This document shows, piece by piece, positions 63,929-64,000 of a DNA stretch of 64,000 nucleotides. Position 1 is the stretch's first letter; each line of letters begins with the position of its first letter. The notes under the pieces were generated by a model that did no database searches, was not told the DNA's origin, and saw only the letters and a program-made list of their open reading frames with translations. A program made the translations under genes and the position numbers. The stretch comes from Psychrobacillus sp. NEAU-3TGS (lineage in GTDB: Bacteria; Bacillota; Bacilli; Bacillales_A; Planococcaceae), in the NCBI RefSeq assembly GCF_029955155.1, contig NZ_JAPNOZ010000012.1:372001-436000 (forward strand), read 5' to 3'.

Positions 63929-64000
63929 ATTATTCCTCCGTTCATCATAGCATCCCTTATCCTTCTTATTATTTACTTATTACTCATTATTTAAACGCTT

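Noticed and set aside
1-64000. CRISPR arrays, rRNA, integrase or complete insertion sequences
   Set aside because: No regularly spaced direct repeats, rRNA landmarks, or transposase/integrase frames were found on either strand.

Overview
The window is low-GC, endospore-forming Bacillales DNA, most like Planococcaceae/Bacillaceae (Psychrobacillus- or Lysinibacillus-like by protein style; genus not proven). Supporting signs are strong AGGAGG-type ribosome sites, a SAM-I (S-box) riboswitch, LCP and TelA/XpaC proteins, bacilliredoxin, YozE, YfhE- and YjcZ-type small proteins, and a divergent LigD/Ku pair. Gene order around dfrA-thyA, ypjP-ypiP-brxA, ypmR-ypmS-msrA-msrB and ctp-deoD resembles Bacillus subtilis.

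Layout. 0-9.5 kb: envelope genes (AI-2E-family permease, LCP ligase), a first MsrA, an ABC-F ATPase, a divergent homospermidine-synthase-like/SpeD-like pair, a lipoprotein, and a cold-shock gene with a structured leader. 9.5-14.9 kb: acylphosphatase, the xpaC-telA operon, and a MoxR/VWA pair. 15-21.5 kb: one S-box-controlled operon, metQ-metN-metI-metQ2 plus two flavin monooxygenase-type genes, that looks like methionine/organosulfur scavenging. 21.5-30 kb: a MITE-like repeat, odhAB, a two-component system, and a PAS-GGDEF gene broken by a frameshift. 30-34.6 kb: a tRNA-like element before a GNAT gene, a YfhE-like gene, a 596-bp inverted-repeat element, and frameshifted murG-like and MATE genes. 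34.9-48.4 kb: two tandemly duplicated CAP-domain proteins, a CobW GTPase, Ctp protease, deoD, yozE, a chemoreceptor, msrAB, ypmSR, degV, dfrA and thyA. 48.4-54.4 kb: an accessory island between thyA and ypjP. It holds a possible uracil-DNA-glycosylase-fold protein, many small orphan genes, and decayed phage-type SSB, RecU and MazG genes. 54.4-64 kb: ypjP, a methyltransferase, bacilliredoxin, amine oxidase, LigD and a frameshifted Ku, DUF3231, and several very small proteins.

Main observations. (1) The SpeD homologue keeps Ser63/His68/Cys83 but has Thr in place of the usual Glu before the cleavage Ser, and sits opposite a homospermidine-synthase-like gene. This suggests a repurposed pyruvoyl decarboxylase feeding homospermidine synthesis. 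(2) The island carries a 466-residue protein with UDG-superfamily-like motifs and a four-Cys cluster. (3) Six genes are broken by single missing bases, all in the minus-one direction and mostly in A/T runs. Assembly error should be excluded before calling them pseudogenes. (4) The csp leader has mutually exclusive stems. (5) A repeat family has terminal inverted repeats that differ between copies while staying paired.
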